Position numbers and translations under genes: made by a program
Shown: in pieces, positions 34,704-44,120 of the stretch
How the letters are laid out: each line of letters begins with the position of its first letter
Numbering within the stretch: the stretch's first letter is position 1
Notes under the pieces: generated by a model
What the model saw: only the letters and a program-made list of their open reading frames with translations
What the model was told of the DNA's origin: nothing
The model's database searches: none
NCBI GenBank assembly: GCA_016792625.1
Contig: JAEUKK010000142.1
Coordinates: forward strand, 62,001-126,000
Reading direction: 5' to 3'
Source: Deltaproteobacteria bacterium
GTDB taxonomy: Bacteria; Myxococcota_A; UBA796; UBA2385
DNA: 64,000 bases

Positions 34704-36425
34704 ATGACGCCCCGCCTGCGCCGCTGCCCCTCTGCCCTCGCCCTCGTCCCTCCGCTGGCCTGGGCCTGCACGGCGCCCGAGGCCGGCAAGGGCGCGACCG
34801 ACGGCGGCGGCGGGGTCGAGACCGGCGGCCAAGAGACCGGCGCGCCCGCTGGCCCCGCGCTCACCGTCGAGCGGCGCACGACCGCGGCCTGCGCCGATCC
34901 GGCGGCCCGCGCCGCGGCCCCGCTCAAGCCCTGGCCGACCCTCACCCTGCTCGAAGATGGCGTCGACGACGCCGCGACCAACTACGCCAGCGCGGGGGTC
35001 ACCGCGGTCGACCTCAACGGCGACGACTGGACCGACCTGTACCTGGGCAGCTCGGGCGTGCACCGCCTGCTGCTCTCGCGCGGGCCGGGGGTCTGGGCCG
35101 AGCAGAGCAGCGGCCTGCCCGCCCTCGACGGCCGCCTCGTGGTGGGCGCCATCCCCGCCGACTACGACGCCGACGGTGACCAAGACCTCTACCTGCTCGT
35201 GCTGCACGGCCCCAACGCCCTCTGGCAGAACGACGGCGCTGGGCGCTTTACCGACGTGACCACCGCGGCGGGCCTCGGCCTCGAAGCCGAGGACACGGTG
35301 CACGCCACCTGGGCCGACCTCGACGGCGACCTCGACCTCGACCTCGTCGTGTCGAACCACTGGGAGGGCGAGCACCTCGCCGAATTCATCGAGACCGGCG
35401 CGTGGCTGCCCGCCCACCCCAACCGCGTCTACTTGAGCGACGGCGACGGCACCTTCACCGAGGTCACCGACCAGCTGCCCGCGCCGGCGCGCGACGGCTA
35501 CTCCTTCGTCGAGGTGGCGGTCGATCTCGATGAGGATGGCCTGCCCGAGCTCTACTCGGTCAACGACTTCGGCCGCTTCGCCACGCCCAACGTGCTGGCC
35601 CGCCGCACGGCGACCGGCTGGGAGCTGGCGAGCACGCCCACCGGCCTCGACCTCGCCCTCTTCGGGATGAGCGCCAGCGTCGGTGATCTCAACGGTGATG
35701 GTCGGTGGGACCTCGCGATGTCCAGCTGGGGAGAGCTCGCCGTCGTCGAGACCGACGCCAACGGCGACTTCTACCGGAGCGACCGCAGCCGCGGCCTGAC
35801 CCTCTCGGTCGAGCAAGAGACCGCCTGGGGCAGCGCGCTGCAAGACCTCGACAACGACGGTGATCTCGACCTCGCCGCGACCATGGGGCCCATCGTCGGC
35901 AACCCGGCGACCGAGGACGAGGACGCGGCGGCCCTCGGCGTGCGCCACGTCGAGGACCAGCCCGACGGCCTCTGGATCCAAGGAGACGACGGCTGGTTCA
36001 CCGATGAGGCGGCCGCCTGGGGCTTCGACCGCCGAGGCATCGGGAGAGGTCTGCTGGCCGTCGATCTCGACCTAGACGGCACGCTGGACCTGATCCGCCG
36101 CGAGGTCGACGGCCCCACCCGGGTCGAGCAGGGGGTCTGCGGCGAGAACAACGGCCTGGTGCTGTCTCTGCGCCAGTCGGGCCCCAACCCCGACGCGATC
36201 GGCGCGGTCATCGAGGTGGAGGTGGGCGGCCGGGTGCACCGCCGCCGGGTGTACGCGGGCGGCGAGGGCATGGCCGCCGGGGGCCCCCCCGAGGTGCACG
36301 TCGGGCTGGGCGACGCGACCGCGGCCGACGCCGTCCGGGTGCGCTGGCCCGACGGAGAGCGCTCGACCCTGGCCGACCCCGCGGCCCTGGGCGCCGGCGC
36401 CCTGCGCTTGGTGCGCGGGGGTTGA
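34704..36425 (+). CDS. FG-GAP/VCBS lipoprotein with ASPIC/UnbV-like C-terminus
   Basis: 573 residues. The lipoprotein signal peptide ends LAWAC, followed by a Gly/Thr-rich linker. Seven or so repeats of the FG-GAP/VCBS type (DLNGDDWTDLYLG, DYDADGDQDLYLL, DLDGDLDLDLVVS, DLNGDGRWDLAMS, DLDNDGDLDLAAT) should form a calcium-binding beta propeller. The last 110 residues, with DAIGAVIEVEVGGRVHRR and a DAVRVRWPDGE block, match the ASPIC/UnbV domain. It is surface or periplasmic; role unknown. The start has no Shine-Dalgarno site; TATCCT lies six bases before the ATG, so a leaderless transcript is possible. Confidence 0.85.
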   Translation: MTPRLRRCPSALALVPPLAWACTAPEAGKGATDGGGGVETGGQETGAPAGPALTVERRTTAACADPAARAAAPLKPWPTLTLLEDGVDDAATNYASAGVTAVDLNGDDWTDLYLGSSGVHRLLLSRGPGVWAEQSSGLPALDGRLVVGAIPADYDADGDQDLYLLVLHGPNALWQNDGAGRFTDVTTAAGLGLEAEDTVHATWADLDGDLDLDLVVSNHWEGEHLAEFIETGAWLPAHPNRVYLSDGDGTFTEVTDQLPAPARDGYSFVEVAVDLDEDGLPELYSVNDFGRFATPNVLARRTATGWELASTPTGLDLALFGMSASVGDLNGDGRWDLAMSSWGELAVVETDANGDFYRSDRSRGLTLSVEQETAWGSALQDLDNDGDLDLAATMGPIVGNPATEDEDAAALGVRHVEDQPDGLWIQGDDGWFTDEAAAWGFDRRGIGRGLLAVDLDLDGTLDLIRREVDGPTRVEQGVCGENNGLVLSLRQSGPNPDAIGAVIEVEVGGRVHRRRVYAGGEGMAAGGPPEVHVGLGDATAADAVRVRWPDGERSTLADPAALGAGALRLVRGG

Positions 36426-36452
36426 GCGCCGACCCGCCGACCGGGCGCGGCC

Positions 36453-36992
36453 TCAGTGCACCGCGCCGCCGCCCTCGGCCCCCTCGTGCGAGCGGCCGGC
36501 GGGCTCACCCACCGCGGCGTCGCCCACGCGCTCGACGCCGGCGCCGTGCTCAAAAACCAGCTCGCCGCCCTCATGGCCGGTGCGCAGGCCCTGTGCCAGG
36601 GTCGCCGCGCTGAGCAGTGCGCCCACGCCGATCAGCGGCAGGGCGGGCTTGCGCTCTTTGGCCGCGGCGGCGGCGATCAGGCTGAGCGCGGTGATGCCGG
36701 CGAGCAGGGTGAACAGCTCGGCCCGCTCTTCATGCTCGTGAATAATGTCGTGGGGCACGTTTTGGCGCTCAGCGCCCTCTTCGGCCTCTTCGCCCGTGCG
36801 CTCAGCGGCCAGCGCGCCAGCGAGCACCAGCACCTGCAGACCCGCCACCAGCGCCACCGCGGGCGGCCCCAGCCAGCGGCGGCCGACCAGCAGGGCCAGG
36901 GTCAGCAGGGGCATGACCATCGACAGGCCGAGGGGGAGGTGGACGATCGCCGGGTGGAGGGGCAGCTCGGCGAGCGGCAGGCTGAACAACAT
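36453..36992 (-). CDS. DUF2231-like membrane protein
   Basis: 179-residue membrane protein with four hydrophobic segments. HPAIVHLPLGLSMVMPLL near the N-terminus is the conserved feature of DUF2231-type proteins. A His/Glu-rich loop (HDIIHEHEERAEL) between helices could bind metal, and the C-terminal 50 residues are hydrophilic with more His. It converges with the FG-GAP gene and is divergent, by 48 bp, from the GDT1-like transporter. Function unknown. Confidence 0.7.
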   Translation of the reverse strand: MLFSLPLAELPLHPAIVHLPLGLSMVMPLLTLALLVGRRWLGPPAVALVAGLQVLVLAGALAAERTGEEAEEGAERQNVPHDIIHEHEERAELFTLLAGITALSLIAAAAAKERKPALPLIGVGALLSAATLAQGLRTGHEGGELVFEHGAGVERVGDAAVGEPAGRSHEGAEGGGAVH

Positions 36993-37040
36993 CGGTGCTC
37001 CAGGGTGGGGGTCGGGGGGGCGTAGCCCGGCGGAGCGTCA

Positions 37041-37754
37041 ATGTCCGTCGGGCTTCAGGACCCAGACAGGAGCGCCGGCGGCCCCGCTCCAGCCCTGGCC
37101 GCGGCCGGGTCGGCGGGGCATGGGGCGCCCGCCGCCCCGCCGGGGCAAGGGGGCCACCTGAGCTTCGCCGCGCTGACCGAGTCGATGGTCATGGTCATGA
37201 TCGCCGAGATGGGCGACCGCAGCCAGATCGCCTGCATGGTGCTGGGCAGCCGCACGCGGCCCTGGCCGGTGCTGCTCGGCGCCATCGCCGCCTTCATCGT
37301 GCTCGACGGCCTCGCCATGCTGCTCGGCGGCGGCCTCGGCGCCCTGCTGCCCGCGCAGCTGCTCGCCGGCCTGGCCGCTGCGCTCTTCCTCGGTTTTGGC
37401 CTGCAGGCCTGGCGCAGCCGCGACGCCGCCGAAGAAGAAGACGCGGCGGTCAAAGACCCTCAAAAGACCACCGCGCGCGCCATCTTCGCGCTGGCCTTCG
37501 CCACCTTGGTCGTGGCCGAGTTCGGCGACAAGACCTGGATCGCGGTGGGCGCCCGCAGCGCGGTCGGCGACCCGATCGCCGTGTGGATCGGCGCCACGCT
37601 GGGCCTGAGCGTCACCTCGGCGATCGGCGTGCTGGCCGGCAAAGCGGTGCTGTCGCGCCTGCCGCCCCGGGCCCTGCGCACGGCGACCGCCCTCATCTTC
37701 ACCGTGATGGGGCTCTTGGCGCTGGCGCGGGCGCTGGGCCTCGGCGCGGCCTGA
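37041..37754 (+). CDS. GDT1/TMEM165-family cation transporter (UPF0016)
   Basis: 237-residue inner-membrane protein. The two family motifs E-x-G-D-K/R-T/S are present: EMGDRSQ (about residue 56) and EFGDKTW (about 155), one in each inverted repeat of three helices. Family members export Mn2+ or Ca2+. An unusual N-terminal extension of about 40 Gly/Ala/Pro-rich residues precedes the first helix; translation from ATG 37041 is supported by GGAG five bases upstream. No yybP-ykoY-type riboswitch is evident. It converges on the histidine kinase gene. Confidence 0.88.
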   Translation: MSVGLQDPDRSAGGPAPALAAAGSAGHGAPAAPPGQGGHLSFAALTESMVMVMIAEMGDRSQIACMVLGSRTRPWPVLLGAIAAFIVLDGLAMLLGGGLGALLPAQLLAGLAAALFLGFGLQAWRSRDAAEEEDAAVKDPQKTTARAIFALAFATLVVAEFGDKTWIAVGARSAVGDPIAVWIGATLGLSVTSAIGVLAGKAVLSRLPPRALRTATALIFTVMGLLALARALGLGAA

Positions 37755-37778
37755 GCCCCGCCGGGCTGCGCGCCGCGA

Positions 37779-37813
37779 CCGGGGGCGTTGCGGGGGCGGG
37801 AGCCCCCGCCCAC
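37779..37813 (-). repeat. Family A hairpin repeat, copy 5
   Basis: Reverse-oriented copy with the same CGGGGGCTCCCGCCCCCG hairpin, sitting between two convergent genes, where it could act as a bidirectional terminator. Confidence 0.65.
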
Positions 37814-37830
37814 CGAGCCTACCCTGACCC

Positions 37831-39381
37831 TCAGCTGGGCTCGGGCGGGTCAGCCGGCTCGAGAGCCACCCGAAAGGCCGCGCCGCGCATCGGTGCCGCC
37901 GCGGCCTCGAGCGAGAGCGCGCCGCCCATGCCGCCGACCAGCTTCTTGCTGATCGCCAAGCCGAGGCCCGTGCCGCGGGTCTTGGTGGTGACGAAGGGCT
38001 CAAAAAGGCGCTCTTGCACGTCGAGAGGCACGCCCGGGCCGTCATCTTCGACCACCAGAGCCGGCCCCGAGCAGACCCGCAGGCGCACCCGGCCCTCGAC
38101 GGCGTAGCCCGAGCCGAGCAGCGCATCTCTAGCGTTCTGGAGCAGGTTCACCAGCACTTGCTGCAGGTGCTGGGCGTCGGCGCGGGCGCGGAGGGGCGCC
38201 TCGACCACCAGCGCCGCGGGCACCCCCGAGGCGGCCACCGCGTCGCGGACCGCGGCCCCCAGCTCGACCGGCTCGAGCCGCACCTGCACCGGGCGCGCGT
38301 AGCCGAGCAGGTCGCTGACCAGGCGGTCGAGGCGGTGCACTTGGTCTTGCACCTTGCCGAGGATGGCCTTGCGGCGGTCATCTTCGCCCATCGAGCCGCC
38401 GATGACCTGCAGGGTGGCCGAGATGGCGGCCAGCGGGTTGCGGATCTCGTGGGCCATGTGGGCAGCGAGCCCGCCGATGCGGGCCAGGGCCTCGGCCTGC
38501 TGCAGCCGCTGCTCGTTGCGCACAACGTCGGTCAGCTCTTCAATGTGGATGAGCAGGCGGGCCAGCTCGTGCTCGAGCGGCACCAAGGTCACGCGGAAGT
38601 GGCGTGCTTGCTCTTTCTGCCCCAGAATGACGCGTGGGATGGTGATCTCGTGCCCGGTGGCCAAGGCCCGGCCCACCTGGCTGTGCAGGTCGCTCGCCTG
38701 GATCAACGACTCGGGCAGAAAACTCTCGTAGTGGCGGCCGACCTCGGCCGTGGCGCCGAGCAGGCGGCTCGAGGGGCGGGTCGCCGAGGTCACCCGGCCT
38801 TCGGCGTCGAGGCAGAGCACCGTGACCGGGAGGTTTCGCACGATCAGGTCTTGGAGCGAGCGCAAGCGCCGCTCTTCGTGGGCCTCGTGGTAGGTGCCCG
38901 ACATCACGGCCAGCTCGATGTCGGTGATGCGGTGCAGGCTGGCGCAGGTCTCGTAGAAGACCGCCGGGGGCAGGCTGCGGGCGGCGATCTCGCACAAGTC
39001 TTGGCGGATCAAGTTCATCGCCGTGAAGACATACCGTTCGGGCAGCCCGACCCGCACGTGCACCGTGCCGATGCGCCGCCGCCGCAGCCAATAGGCGGCG
39101 TCGTGGGGCCCGAGCAGCATGTCGACCACGAACTGCTGCAGGGTGAGCTTGAGGCGCTCGACCTGGGCGTCGTTGGCCAGCACCGAGCGGGCGCCGGGGA
39201 AGCGCAGCACCGCCTCGTAAAAGCGCGCGGTGATGGCGTGGAGCTCGGGCACCACGGCCGGGTGCAGGGCCCGCAGTCGCTCGGCGTCATCCGGGCCAAA
39301 GCCCACATAAGCGAGCATCTCTTCCCAGGCGGAGGGGGGCCCGCCCGGCGAGACCAGCGGATCATCAGTGAAGGTCGACAC
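37831..39381 (-). CDS. Globin-coupled sensor histidine kinase
   Basis: 516 residues. The N-terminal 165 residues match the globin-coupled sensor (protoglobin) fold, with a conserved IGTVHVRVGLPERYV in which the His would be the proximal haem ligand. A PAS-like domain follows (about 185-290, VTVLCLDAEGRV). The kinase core has the H-box AHMAHEIRNPLAAI, the N-box NLLQNARDAL, and the G boxes VEDDGPGVP and GTGLGLAISKKL. It probably senses oxygen, NO or CO and phosphorylates a response regulator, which is not next to it. The start is GTG 39381, with GGAGG nine bases upstream. Confidence 0.85.
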   Translation of the reverse strand: MSTFTDDPLVSPGGPPSAWEEMLAYVGFGPDDAERLRALHPAVVPELHAITARFYEAVLRFPGARSVLANDAQVERLKLTLQQFVVDMLLGPHDAAYWLRRRRIGTVHVRVGLPERYVFTAMNLIRQDLCEIAARSLPPAVFYETCASLHRITDIELAVMSGTYHEAHEERRLRSLQDLIVRNLPVTVLCLDAEGRVTSATRPSSRLLGATAEVGRHYESFLPESLIQASDLHSQVGRALATGHEITIPRVILGQKEQARHFRVTLVPLEHELARLLIHIEELTDVVRNEQRLQQAEALARIGGLAAHMAHEIRNPLAAISATLQVIGGSMGEDDRRKAILGKVQDQVHRLDRLVSDLLGYARPVQVRLEPVELGAAVRDAVAASGVPAALVVEAPLRARADAQHLQQVLVNLLQNARDALLGSGYAVEGRVRLRVCSGPALVVEDDGPGVPLDVQERLFEPFVTTKTRGTGLGLAISKKLVGGMGGALSLEAAAAPMRGAAFRVALEPADPPEPS

Positions 39382-39544
39382 GCGCGGGAGCCTCCGGCGG
39401 CAGCGGACCCGGGGGCACCGCGCCCTGGGGGGATATCGCACACCCCCTGTGAACTATCACCCAGCACGCAGGCCGGCTGCCCGGGGCCAGACCGCGAACC
39501 GCCGCTGACCCCAATAGGCTACACCACGCGGGGCCGCCGCGGGC

Positions 39545-40240
39545 TCAGGCTGCGCCCCGCGGAGCAGCCTCACACGCGCAGGGCCCGCCGCCGACCAACA
39601 GAACGGGCTCCGGCAAGGTCGCCAACACGCGCTCGCACCAGCCCTGGGTCACGCAGTCGGGGTCGAAGGAGATGATCGCCCCGCCGAGGGGATGACCCAT
39701 CGGCGGCACCTGGCCGATGAACAAGCCCGGCCCCGCCAGCGCGGGGGAGACCCGACGGGTCGGCTGCCCGGTGGCCCGGCTGAGCGCGGCGGCCAGCGCC
39801 AGGGCCGGCGCGCCCTCGTCGGGGGAGACGAGCAGCAGCGGGCCATCGTGGAGGAGGGCCCCGCCGCCAGAGGTACCCGGGCGGACGGCGACCACCGGCG
39901 CGGGCGCCTCGCTCAAAACCCGCCATGCCACGCTGTCCCCACCAGCGCCAGCGCCGAGCGTGGTGCCGCGGGTGCCCATCACCACCCAGCGGGCGCCCTG
40001 GGCGAAGCTGTGCACGCGCTCCAGCACGTCACCTCGGGCGGTGCGCAGCCGCACCCGCAGGCCCTCGGCGCGCAGGGGCTCGGCGATGCCGTGCAGCTCG
40101 GCGAGGCGGGCGAGCGGAGGGGGCGCCGCGCTGACATGCAGCAGCAGCAGCTCATCGTCGAGCGTGCGCGCGAGCAGGGCCGCGACGTGCACGGCGGCGC
40201 GGGAGGGGCGCGTGGGGTCGATGGGGACCAAGATGGTCAT
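39545..40240 (-). CDS. Universal stress protein (UspA family)
   Basis: 231 residues. The N-terminal USP domain starts MTILVPIDPT and ends with the ATP-binding loop GTRGTTLGAGAGGDS and VAWRVLSEAPAPVVAVRP. The C-terminal 90 residues look like a second, degenerate half (LLLVSPDEGAPALALAAAL) without the full loop. Cytoplasmic. It is upstream of the globin kinase gene on the same strand but 163 bp away. Confidence 0.8.
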   Translation of the reverse strand: MTILVPIDPTRPSRAAVHVAALLARTLDDELLLLHVSAAPPPLARLAELHGIAEPLRAEGLRVRLRTARGDVLERVHSFAQGARWVVMGTRGTTLGAGAGGDSVAWRVLSEAPAPVVAVRPGTSGGGALLHDGPLLLVSPDEGAPALALAAALSRATGQPTRRVSPALAGPGLFIGQVPPMGHPLGGAIISFDPDCVTQGWCERVLATLPEPVLLVGGGPCACEAAPRGAA

Positions 40241-40340
40241 GGCCAGCGCCGCAGCAAGTTCAGTGCCAGCCGAGGCCAGGCCTCATGCAGCATCGGAGGA
40301 GATCCGTTCCACGGCTTGTCCCGCTCCGTTCGGAGGCCCG

Positions 40341-40913
40341 ATGCCCAGCCGCTCCGCCCTGTTCACCGCCCGCGCCGCCCTGATCGGCGCCCTCGGCCTC
40401 TGCGCCTCCACCGCCGCCGCCGTCGATCCGGCCGCCGACTACGAGCGCTCGCTCGCCGCGGTGGCCGAGGTGGACGGCGTGGTCATGCACCTTGAGGGCC
40501 TGGCCGAGAAGCGGCGCGACCGCCGCCCCGCCGAGATCCAGCGCTGCCTCGACGACAAGGTGGCCGAGGCCCGCAAGCTGCAGACCTTGGCTGGCCAGTC
40601 CCACGGCCGCATGGTCGAGGCGATCGCCGACCGCAAAGACAAGGCCGCCTGGACGCAGTACCGCGCGGTGGTGCAGGTCCAGGCCCAGGCCCGCAAGCTG
40701 CGCGGCAGCGCCGAGGTCTGCCGGATGTTGAGCGCCAGCGACACCGAGCGGGTCGCCTCGGCCGCCCCTGCGCCGGCCCCGCGCGCGGCCGCGGCCCCGC
40801 CGAGCCCGCGGGCCCCGGCGGCGGCCAGCGCGCACAGCACGTCCAGCGCGCCGACCGCGCAAGGCGGCGTGTCTGCCGCGGTGGCCGGCGTGATCGAGCT
40901 CGAGCTGGACTGA
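40341..40913 (+). CDS. Secreted hypothetical protein
   Basis: 190 residues with a signal peptide (MPSRSALFTARAALIGALGL, cleavage near TAAAVD). The mature part is helical and basic for about 100 residues, with two Cys (QRCLDD, EVCRML), then an Ala/Pro/Ser-rich tail. GGAGG lies five bases before the ATG. It converges with the HTTM gene, with only eight bases between stops. No family is recognised; helical pairs with one disulphide would be consistent. Confidence 0.75.
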   Translation: MPSRSALFTARAALIGALGLCASTAAAVDPAADYERSLAAVAEVDGVVMHLEGLAEKRRDRRPAEIQRCLDDKVAEARKLQTLAGQSHGRMVEAIADRKDKAAWTQYRAVVQVQAQARKLRGSAEVCRMLSASDTERVASAAPAPAPRAAAAPPSPRAPAAASAHSTSSAPTAQGGVSAAVAGVIELELD

Positions 40914-40921
40914 AGCGGGGC

Positions 40922-42715
40922 TCAGGGGTCGATGGGCGCCGGCGGCTCGGCGGCCGGGTCGGCCTCTTCTTCGCCGCCCGCGAGGGTCGGCGGCGGCGGC
41001 GGGAGCAGCGCCGTCCCCACGGCGGGCGCGTTGACCCCCGCCGGAAGGGCAGCGCCCGCGGGCCGCGCCCCCAGCCCGCCCGCCGGAGCGGCCTCGGCGG
41101 GCTTATCTTCGTTGTTGGACTTCACCTGGTCATTGGACTTGAAGCAGTCGTGCTTCCAAATCAAGACCGGCTCGATCTTGGTCTTGCCGCCGGGCTTGGG
41201 CGTGTACTCTTTCATGTAGACCATGCGGAAGCTGCGCAGTGACTCGCCGCCCTTGTGGGTGGCGTTCCACTCGCGGCACACATGTTTGCCATAGTATAGG
41301 CGCCAGCTCTTGTTGGTCTTGACCCAGAGGTTGCGCATGTACTTGCGCCAGCGCTGGCTCTTGAACTCAGAGCTGGCCTCGGCGGGCTTGAAGCGCTCGA
41401 GCTCGAGGCTCTCGTCGAGCTCGTTGAGGATGGGGACGTGCCCATCGCTGGTGTCGACCGGCACCCACCGGGTGGGCTCTTTGCGCCACAGCTCGACCGA
41501 CTGCCCGTTGGAGAGCCGGCCGGGGAGCACGTACCAGCCGTCATCCTTCATGGGGTAGGGGGCGAACATGTCCCACTTCTGGTCGAGGCGGAGCACGTTG
41601 CCAATCCAACGGATCTGCTCGGGCACGGCCATCGACCGGCCGACCTGCTTGTGAATGGTCGACATGTTCCACCAGGTCACGATGACCAAGCAGAGCGCGA
41701 GGAAGGCGTTCACCGGCAGGGGCACGCGCAGGGGCGGGCCATGGCGCACGATCTGCCAATCGGACAGCTTGTCCCACAGCCAGCCGGGCAGGATGCCCAC
41801 CCAGGCGATCATGCAGATCCAGGGGAAGAAGCCGATCTCCATAAAGGTGAAGAAGCCGATGTGCAGGCCAATGAACGCGGCGCACACCAAGGTGCGGATC
41901 GGGCCGCGCAAAAAGGGCGAGAACAGCGCCACCGGCCCGGCATACTCGAGCACCATGGTCGAGCCGGTCAGGAATTTCATAAAGTTCGGGAGCTGCATCA
42001 CCCAGCTGGTCTGGGGCTGCTTGACGTAATGGTCGATGGAGAGGGCGTAGTAGACGGCCATGCCGTTCTGCCACACGCCACCTGACTTCATGATGGCGGT
42101 GAACAGGTACATGTAGGCCATCTGGAGCATCAGCCCGACCGTGGCCAGCGAGACGGCCAGCCGGGGCGGGCGCGGCGTCTCGGCGCCCCGCAGCGCGTCG
42201 ACGCTGAAGCGGGCCGCGAGGGGCAAGAACATCGACCAGAACAAGATCAGGCGGATGAGGATGTCGCCGGCCTGCAGCACGAGGCTGGCCCGGGCGTGCA
42301 GCGAGACGACGAAGATCCAGCTCGCGATGGTGGCCAGGCGCGTGCGGTAGCCGACCATGAGCATGACCGCGAACACGGCCTGAATGGCGAACAGCACGCC
42401 AATCAGCTTCGGTTCACCCGTGCCCATGTGCAGCGACCAGCGCCACTGGCTCCACCCCATTTCGAGCACAGCGGTGCGGGGAAAGGCGCCTTGGTCGCTG
42501 TAAAAGTTCGAGATGTCGGTGCTGCGCACCGCCGTGTCGAGCAGCAGCATCGCGCCCAACAGGATGCGCATGAGGCCGAGCGAGCGCAGGTCGAGGCCGA
42601 AGACCTCGTGGAGGACCTCTTGCCAGCCGCCGCGGGGCAGCGGCGCGGGGTGACGGGAGGGCTGCGGCGCGTCCACCGGGCGGGGCGGCGGCGCGGAGGC
42701 TTCTGGCTGGCTCAA
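40922..42715 (-). CDS. HTTM domain membrane protein
   Basis: 597 residues. The first 380 or so carry a multi-helix membrane region resembling the HTTM domain (related to vitamin K-dependent gamma-carboxylase): LRSLGLMRILLGAMLLLD, SLHARASLVLQAGDILIRL and LPLAARFSVDA. A soluble region of 150 residues with WDMFAPYP and YVLPGRLSNGQSVELW follows, typical of these proteins, and finally a Pro/Ala/Gly-rich tail. The start is TTG with GAGGAG four bases upstream. Function in bacteria is unclear. The cysteine-poor membrane part argues against oxidoreductase activity. Confidence 0.82.
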   Translation of the reverse strand: MSQPEASAPPPRPVDAPQPSRHPAPLPRGGWQEVLHEVFGLDLRSLGLMRILLGAMLLLDTAVRSTDISNFYSDQGAFPRTAVLEMGWSQWRWSLHMGTGEPKLIGVLFAIQAVFAVMLMVGYRTRLATIASWIFVVSLHARASLVLQAGDILIRLILFWSMFLPLAARFSVDALRGAETPRPPRLAVSLATVGLMLQMAYMYLFTAIMKSGGVWQNGMAVYYALSIDHYVKQPQTSWVMQLPNFMKFLTGSTMVLEYAGPVALFSPFLRGPIRTLVCAAFIGLHIGFFTFMEIGFFPWICMIAWVGILPGWLWDKLSDWQIVRHGPPLRVPLPVNAFLALCLVIVTWWNMSTIHKQVGRSMAVPEQIRWIGNVLRLDQKWDMFAPYPMKDDGWYVLPGRLSNGQSVELWRKEPTRWVPVDTSDGHVPILNELDESLELERFKPAEASSEFKSQRWRKYMRNLWVKTNKSWRLYYGKHVCREWNATHKGGESLRSFRMVYMKEYTPKPGGKTKIEPVLIWKHDCFKSNDQVKSNNEDKPAEAAPAGGLGARPAGAALPAGVNAPAVGTALLPPPPPTLAGGEEEADPAAEPPAPIDP

Positions 42716-42835
42716 GGCGCTCCTCAGGCGGGGCCCAGCGCGAGCGCGCCAGTCCCGGGCCGGCCGAGGGTAGCGCGGGAGGGCGGCCCCTGCGCGCGCG
42801 CAGCCCCCAGGGTCGTGCCCGAGACCTGCGCCGGC

Positions 42836-43939
42836 TCAGCCCTTGGCCAGCTCGCGGTCGATCACCGAGCGGAACTCCTCGATGGGCAGGGCGCCGGAGA
42901 GGAAGATGCCGTTGATAAAGAAGGCGGGCGTGCCCGAGACGCCGGCGGCGCTGCCGTCCTCAAAGTCTTTCTGCACCTCTGCGGCCTGCTTGGGGTCTTG
43001 GCGGCAGGTGCTCCACTTGCCGAGGTCGAGCTGCAGCGTGGTGGCGTGGGCGAGCAGATCGGCCTCTTCGAGCGCGCGCTGGTTCGACATCAGCAGGGTG
43101 TGCATCTCCCAATATTTGCCCTGCTCACCTGCGCAGTTCGCGGCCACCGCGGCCGGCACGGCCCGGTCGTGGAAGCCCAGCGGGTAGTCGCGGAAGACCA
43201 TCTTGACCTTGCCGTCGTACTCTTTGAGCACCTGCTCGACGACCTTGTCGGCTTGGCCGCAGTAGGGGCACTGGAACTCGGCGAACTGCACGATGGTGAT
43301 CGCGGCGTTGGCGTTGCCCTTGCTCGGGTCGTCATCCACGCTGATCGGGATGCGCGGCATGTCGGGGAAGGGCAGCGTGGTCTTGACGCCGTAGCGGCTC
43401 TTCAGCTCTTCAAAGTAGGCACCGAAGCGCTCGCCCTGCTTGCGGCGCAGCAGGTCTTGGCGCACGCGGTCGGCCACCTCTTCGTAGGGCGCCCCGCGCA
43501 GGTTGCGCTGCAGCACGTTGTAGTGCGCGCGGACCTCGTCTTCGGTGGGCGCGGGCACCTTGTCTTCGACCTCGACCTTGAGCAGGGCGTCGACGTCGGC
43601 CGCGCCCTTGGCCTTGGCCTCGGCCTCGAGCACCGCCTTCATCACCGCCTGCTCGGTGGCCTGGCTCTCGGTCTGGTAGCGGTTGGTGAGGTAGTCGACC
43701 TCGAGCTTGATGAGCTGCGACTTGACGTCTTTTTCGACGTCGGCGTAGGTCAGCTGCCCGCCGTTCCAGGTGGCGACCACCGCCGCAGGGTCGGTGCCCT
43801 TGCTGCCGCCCGAGGCGGCCGGGGCCGCCGGCGCGGGCTCGGCCTTCTTGGCGGCCTCAGCGGCGGGCGCCTCGGTCATCTTCGTTTCGCAGGCGGCGAG
43901 CGAGAGCAGCGCGCTCAAGGCCAAGAACGTGCGGGGCAT
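42836..43939 (-). CDS. Lipoprotein fusing a SurA-like N-domain to a DsbA-like thioredoxin domain
   Basis: 367 residues. The lipoprotein signal peptide ends SLAAC (Cys 17), followed by an Ala/Pro linker. Residues about 55-185 are helical and resemble the SurA N-terminal chaperone domain (WNGGQLTYADVEKDVKSQLI, RQDLLRRKQ). From about 205 a DsbA/Thioredoxin_4 domain carries the active site CPYC (Cys 224 and 227, FQCPYCGQ) and the cis-Pro GVSGTPAFFINGI. It probably acts as a periplasmic thiol oxidoreductase with its own client-binding module. GGAG precedes the ATG. The esterase and parvulin genes follow on the same strand. Confidence 0.85.
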   Translation of the reverse strand: MPRTFLALSALLSLAACETKMTEAPAAEAAKKAEPAPAAPAASGGSKGTDPAAVVATWNGGQLTYADVEKDVKSQLIKLEVDYLTNRYQTESQATEQAVMKAVLEAEAKAKGAADVDALLKVEVEDKVPAPTEDEVRAHYNVLQRNLRGAPYEEVADRVRQDLLRRKQGERFGAYFEELKSRYGVKTTLPFPDMPRIPISVDDDPSKGNANAAITIVQFAEFQCPYCGQADKVVEQVLKEYDGKVKMVFRDYPLGFHDRAVPAAVAANCAGEQGKYWEMHTLLMSNQRALEEADLLAHATTLQLDLGKWSTCRQDPKQAAEVQKDFEDGSAAGVSGTPAFFINGIFLSGALPIEEFRSVIDRELAKG

Positions 43940-44120
43940 GGGGGCTCCAGTGGGGCCCCAGGCAGCGGGGCGCAGAGAGGGCGGGGGCAGGCGCAGAGGC
44001 CCGGGCCCCGCTGCGGGCGAGGCCCGCGCTCTATTGCGCGCCGCGGGCGGTGTCAGGCGCGCGCCAGCTCGACGCCGGCCCGCCCGGGCGGTGACGCGCC
44101 AGCGCGCTCCACCAGCCAGA

